NCBI GenBank assembly: GCA_039182715.1
Contig: JBCDBY010000007.1
Span: forward strand, 1 to 32,405
Source: JBCDBY01 sp039182715
GTDB lineage: Bacteria > Planctomycetota > PLA2
Reading direction: 5' to 3'
Length of the DNA: 32,405 bases
The notes beneath the pieces are model-generated. The model did no database searches. It was not told the DNA's origin and worked only from the letters and a program-made list of their open reading frames with translations. The translations under genes were made by a program, and so were the position numbers. Positions 30,912 through 32,405 of the stretch are shown here, one piece after another; positions within the stretch are counted from its first letter, which is position 1; each line of letters opens with the position of its first letter.

Positions 30912-31409
30912 CTAGGACCCCGGATTGCGCGCGAGCACGCGCCGCACGAGGTCCACGAGCTTCGGCTCGCGCTGCTGCAGCCGCGCGAGTTCTTCCTCGA
31001 TGCGGGCGTCATCCTCAGCCGAACCGACCTCGTCGATGATCGGCGGCTCGGCGGTGAACACCTCCACGACGTCGTCCTGCGTCGCGATCAGGTAGTGCAC
31101 CGCCTCCGGCGCGTGGGTGTCCACCAGCGGTTCCCGCTCGCGAAGTTCGTCGAGCCAGTCGGAGCGGGTCAGGCGCCAACTCCAGCCGCGCGGCGATCCG
31201 ATCTCGTCGCGACGCTGCCAAAGCTCGAGACGGTACTCCTCCAGCAGGTTTCGGTAGGCGACGACGTGCTCGAAGCGCACCGACCAGCGCGTGTGATCGT
31301 TTTCGAGAACGAGCTGGAGGGATCCGTCGTCGACGAGCGAGATCATGACCAGCGTGTCGGCGTCGCTGAACGGCGTGCTCCAGCGCTCGGCGAGCCAGTT
31401 CTCGTACAT
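30912..31409 (-). CDS. Hypothetical cytoplasmic protein
   Basis: The 165-residue product has no signal or membrane segment. The first half is a beta-rich domain (TLVMISLVDDGSLQLVLENDHTRWSVRFEHVVAYRNLLEEY); the last 50 residues are an acidic helix (EDDARIEEELARLQQREPKLVDLVRRVLARN) that could form a coiled coil. I recognise no family. The frame is open far upstream, but that part is antisense to the next gene, and ATG 31409 follows TATGCT by six bases, the pattern shared by other starts here. Divergent from the HEAT-like gene across 42 bp. Confidence 0.75.
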   Translation of the reverse strand: MYENWLAERWSTPFSDADTLVMISLVDDGSLQLVLENDHTRWSVRFEHVVAYRNLLEEYRLELWQRRDEIGSPRGWSWRLTRSDWLDELREREPLVDTHAPEAVHYLIATQDDVVEVFTAEPPIIDEVGSAEDDARIEEELARLQQREPKLVDLVRRVLARNPGS

Positions 31410-31415
31410 GTCGTC

Positions 31416-31421
31416 AGCATA
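31416..31421 (-). promoter_or_regulatory. Probable -10 element of a leaderless transcript (gene at 31409)
   Basis: The minus strand reads TATGCT six bases before the ATG at 31409. It shares the 42-bp divergent spacer with the -10 at 31440-31445. Confidence 0.5.
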
Positions 31422-31439
31422 GCGCGCACGGGATCGCCG

Positions 31440-31445
31440 TAGAAT
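31440..31445 (+). promoter_or_regulatory. Probable -10 element of a leaderless transcript (gene at 31452)
   Basis: TAGAAT ends six bases before the ATG at 31452. With the divergent -10 at 31416-31421 it leaves 18 bp between the two hexamers, so the two promoters must compete for polymerase. Confidence 0.5.
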
Positions 31446-31451
31446 GCCGCC

Positions 31452-32405
31452 ATGACGCGAGGGCGCTGGTTCATCGTCGGCATTTCGATCACCCTGGTCC
31501 TCGCGATCGTGACGTACGCGCTCCGGGAGCGGGAGCCGGAGCCGACCCACTACTTCGCCGCCTTCGCGAACGTCGACGCGGATCTGGAGCGCCGGCTGCG
31601 CAAGGCGTGGCCGATACGAAGGTTGACGATCGAGAATCCGGCTCATTCGAAGTTCGACCGAGTCGCGCGCGAGCCGGGGGCGGACCTCGCGATCCTCAAG
31701 ATCCTCGTCGAGCGGTTTCGCGGCGCAACGGGAGGCGACTCCAAGGGCCCTCGCGCCAACGATGCGGAACGCGAGCCCGTCGGCATGGCGCTTCGCGAGG
31801 TGGCCGGACCCGAAGTCGTACGGCTGATGCTCGAGGTCTTCCCAGACAAGGACTTCCACTCCGCGTTTCGTCGCACCATGGTCGTCGCGCTCTGCAAACC
31901 CGGTCGCGACCCCGGGCCGCTCGTGGAGCGCGCGCTCGACCGGCAGGAGAACAACGAGCTGCGCCGCGCGCTGCTCATGCGCCTGCCGCGCATCGAGGCA
32001 CCGGCGCCCGTCGCCCTGCGCGCGCTGCTCTACCAGCCTTTCGGCAGGCTCGACGAGATCGCGGCTGCGACGCTGGCGCGCATGGGCGACACCGAGGCGC
32101 CGTCTCTCATTCTGCGGTCGTACGAGGAAGTCGGCACCGACCACGAGCTGCTCTACCACCTGGTCCAGGCGACGGAGCGCATCACCGGCGAACCCCTCGA
32201 GTTCTCGAAGAGGGCGAGGATCCGAAGACGCGGCCGAGAGGCGTGGGAGCGGTTCTCCAAAGAGCGCGCTGACCGGTTCCGTGCCGTGCTTTCTTCATGG
32301 ATGGCGGGCCGCACGATCGACACGGAGTTCGAGCGCGGGTATCGCGTTCCTCCCGCGCGACTCGAGACGGTGGACGACGTGCTCGCAGCCGGCGACGACT
32401 TCGAC
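31452..32405 (+). CDS. Membrane-anchored HEAT-like protein, 3' end outside window
   Basis: The frame is open from ATG 31452 to the window edge (318 codons), so the C-terminus is missing. Residues about 6-23 (WFIVGISITLVLAIVTYAL) are one membrane helix, with the rest probably outside. The exported part is helical, with units such as GPEVVRLMLEVFPDKDFHSAFRRTMVVAL, PLVERALDRQENNELRRALLMRL and LDEIAAATLARMGDTEAPSLILRSY that resemble HEAT/PBS-lyase-like repeats (protein binding). The protein is basic in the last third (KRARIRRRGREAW). Function unknown. TAGAAT lies six bases before the start. Confidence 0.82.
   Translation, partial: MTRGRWFIVGISITLVLAIVTYALREREPEPTHYFAAFANVDADLERRLRKAWPIRRLTIENPAHSKFDRVAREPGADLAILKILVERFRGATGGDSKGPRANDAEREPVGMALREVAGPEVVRLMLEVFPDKDFHSAFRRTMVVALCKPGRDPGPLVERALDRQENNELRRALLMRLPRIEAPAPVALRALLYQPFGRLDEIAAATLARMGDTEAPSLILRSYEEVGTDHELLYHLVQATERITGEPLEFSKRARIRRRGREAWERFSKERADRFRAVLSSWMAGRTIDTEFERGYRVPPARLETVDDVLAAGDDFD

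Noticed and set aside
1..32405. CRISPR arrays, tRNA or rRNA genes, complete insertion sequences
   Set aside because: No regularly spaced repeats, transposase motifs or recognisable RNA genes were seen on reading; a profile search could still find a small RNA gene.

Overview
This is a high-GC bacterial chromosomal window, most likely from a Planctomycetota lineage. The inference rests on gene style, not on a marker gene. It carries an ECF sigma factor fused through a membrane helix to a long chain of carboxypeptidase-regulatory-like repeats, many secreted or lipid-anchored proteins of unknown function, a secreted squalene-cyclase-like toroid protein, a secreted ExbD-like protein, and two secreted proteins ending in pseudopilin-like motifs. 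No rRNA, tRNA, CRISPR array or complete insertion sequence was seen.

Layout. 1-3.2 kb: a membrane-anchored protein cut by the window edge, an RNA 2'-phosphotransferase (Tpt1/KptA), and two secreted proteins. 3.4-7.5 kb: a Tat-exported lipoprotein related to 4,5-dihydroxyphthalate decarboxylase, a truncated copy of a lipoprotein gene, an APH-fold kinase-like gene, a divergent pair of tail-anchored genes (XRE regulator and LRAT/NlpC-like enzyme) sharing a 15-bp palindrome, and a membrane protein. 7.7-13.2 kb: the 1380-residue sigma-factor fusion, a gene remnant and a rhomboid protease. 13.2-18.5 kb: two lipoproteins (one is the parent of the truncated copy at 4.6 kb), a small membrane protein, a cupin-like protein, a GT1 glycosyltransferase and a methyltransferase. 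18.5-24.8 kb: secreted or lipid-anchored proteins, two membrane or TPR-type proteins, and a GNAT acetyltransferase.

The best-defined pathway is at 24.9-28.3 kb: an ABC importer of the PhnC/PhnD/PhnE type followed, with overlapping genes, by a dehydrogenase that keeps every catalytic residue I can recall for phosphite dehydrogenase PtxD. Together they should import phosphite and oxidise it to phosphate with NAD+. An inverted repeat upstream may be the operator. 28.3-32.4 kb holds a toroid protein, several unknown proteins, and a HEAT-like membrane-anchored protein cut by the right edge.

A window-wide pattern deserves attention: about half of the genes have a TANNNT hexamer ending only 6-9 bases before the start codon, on both strands, usually with no Shine-Dalgarno sequence. 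This is what leaderless transcription looks like, and I used it to choose several start codons. Genes with a good Shine-Dalgarno sequence (3383, 15286 on the minus strand, 25720) lack the hexamer at that position.
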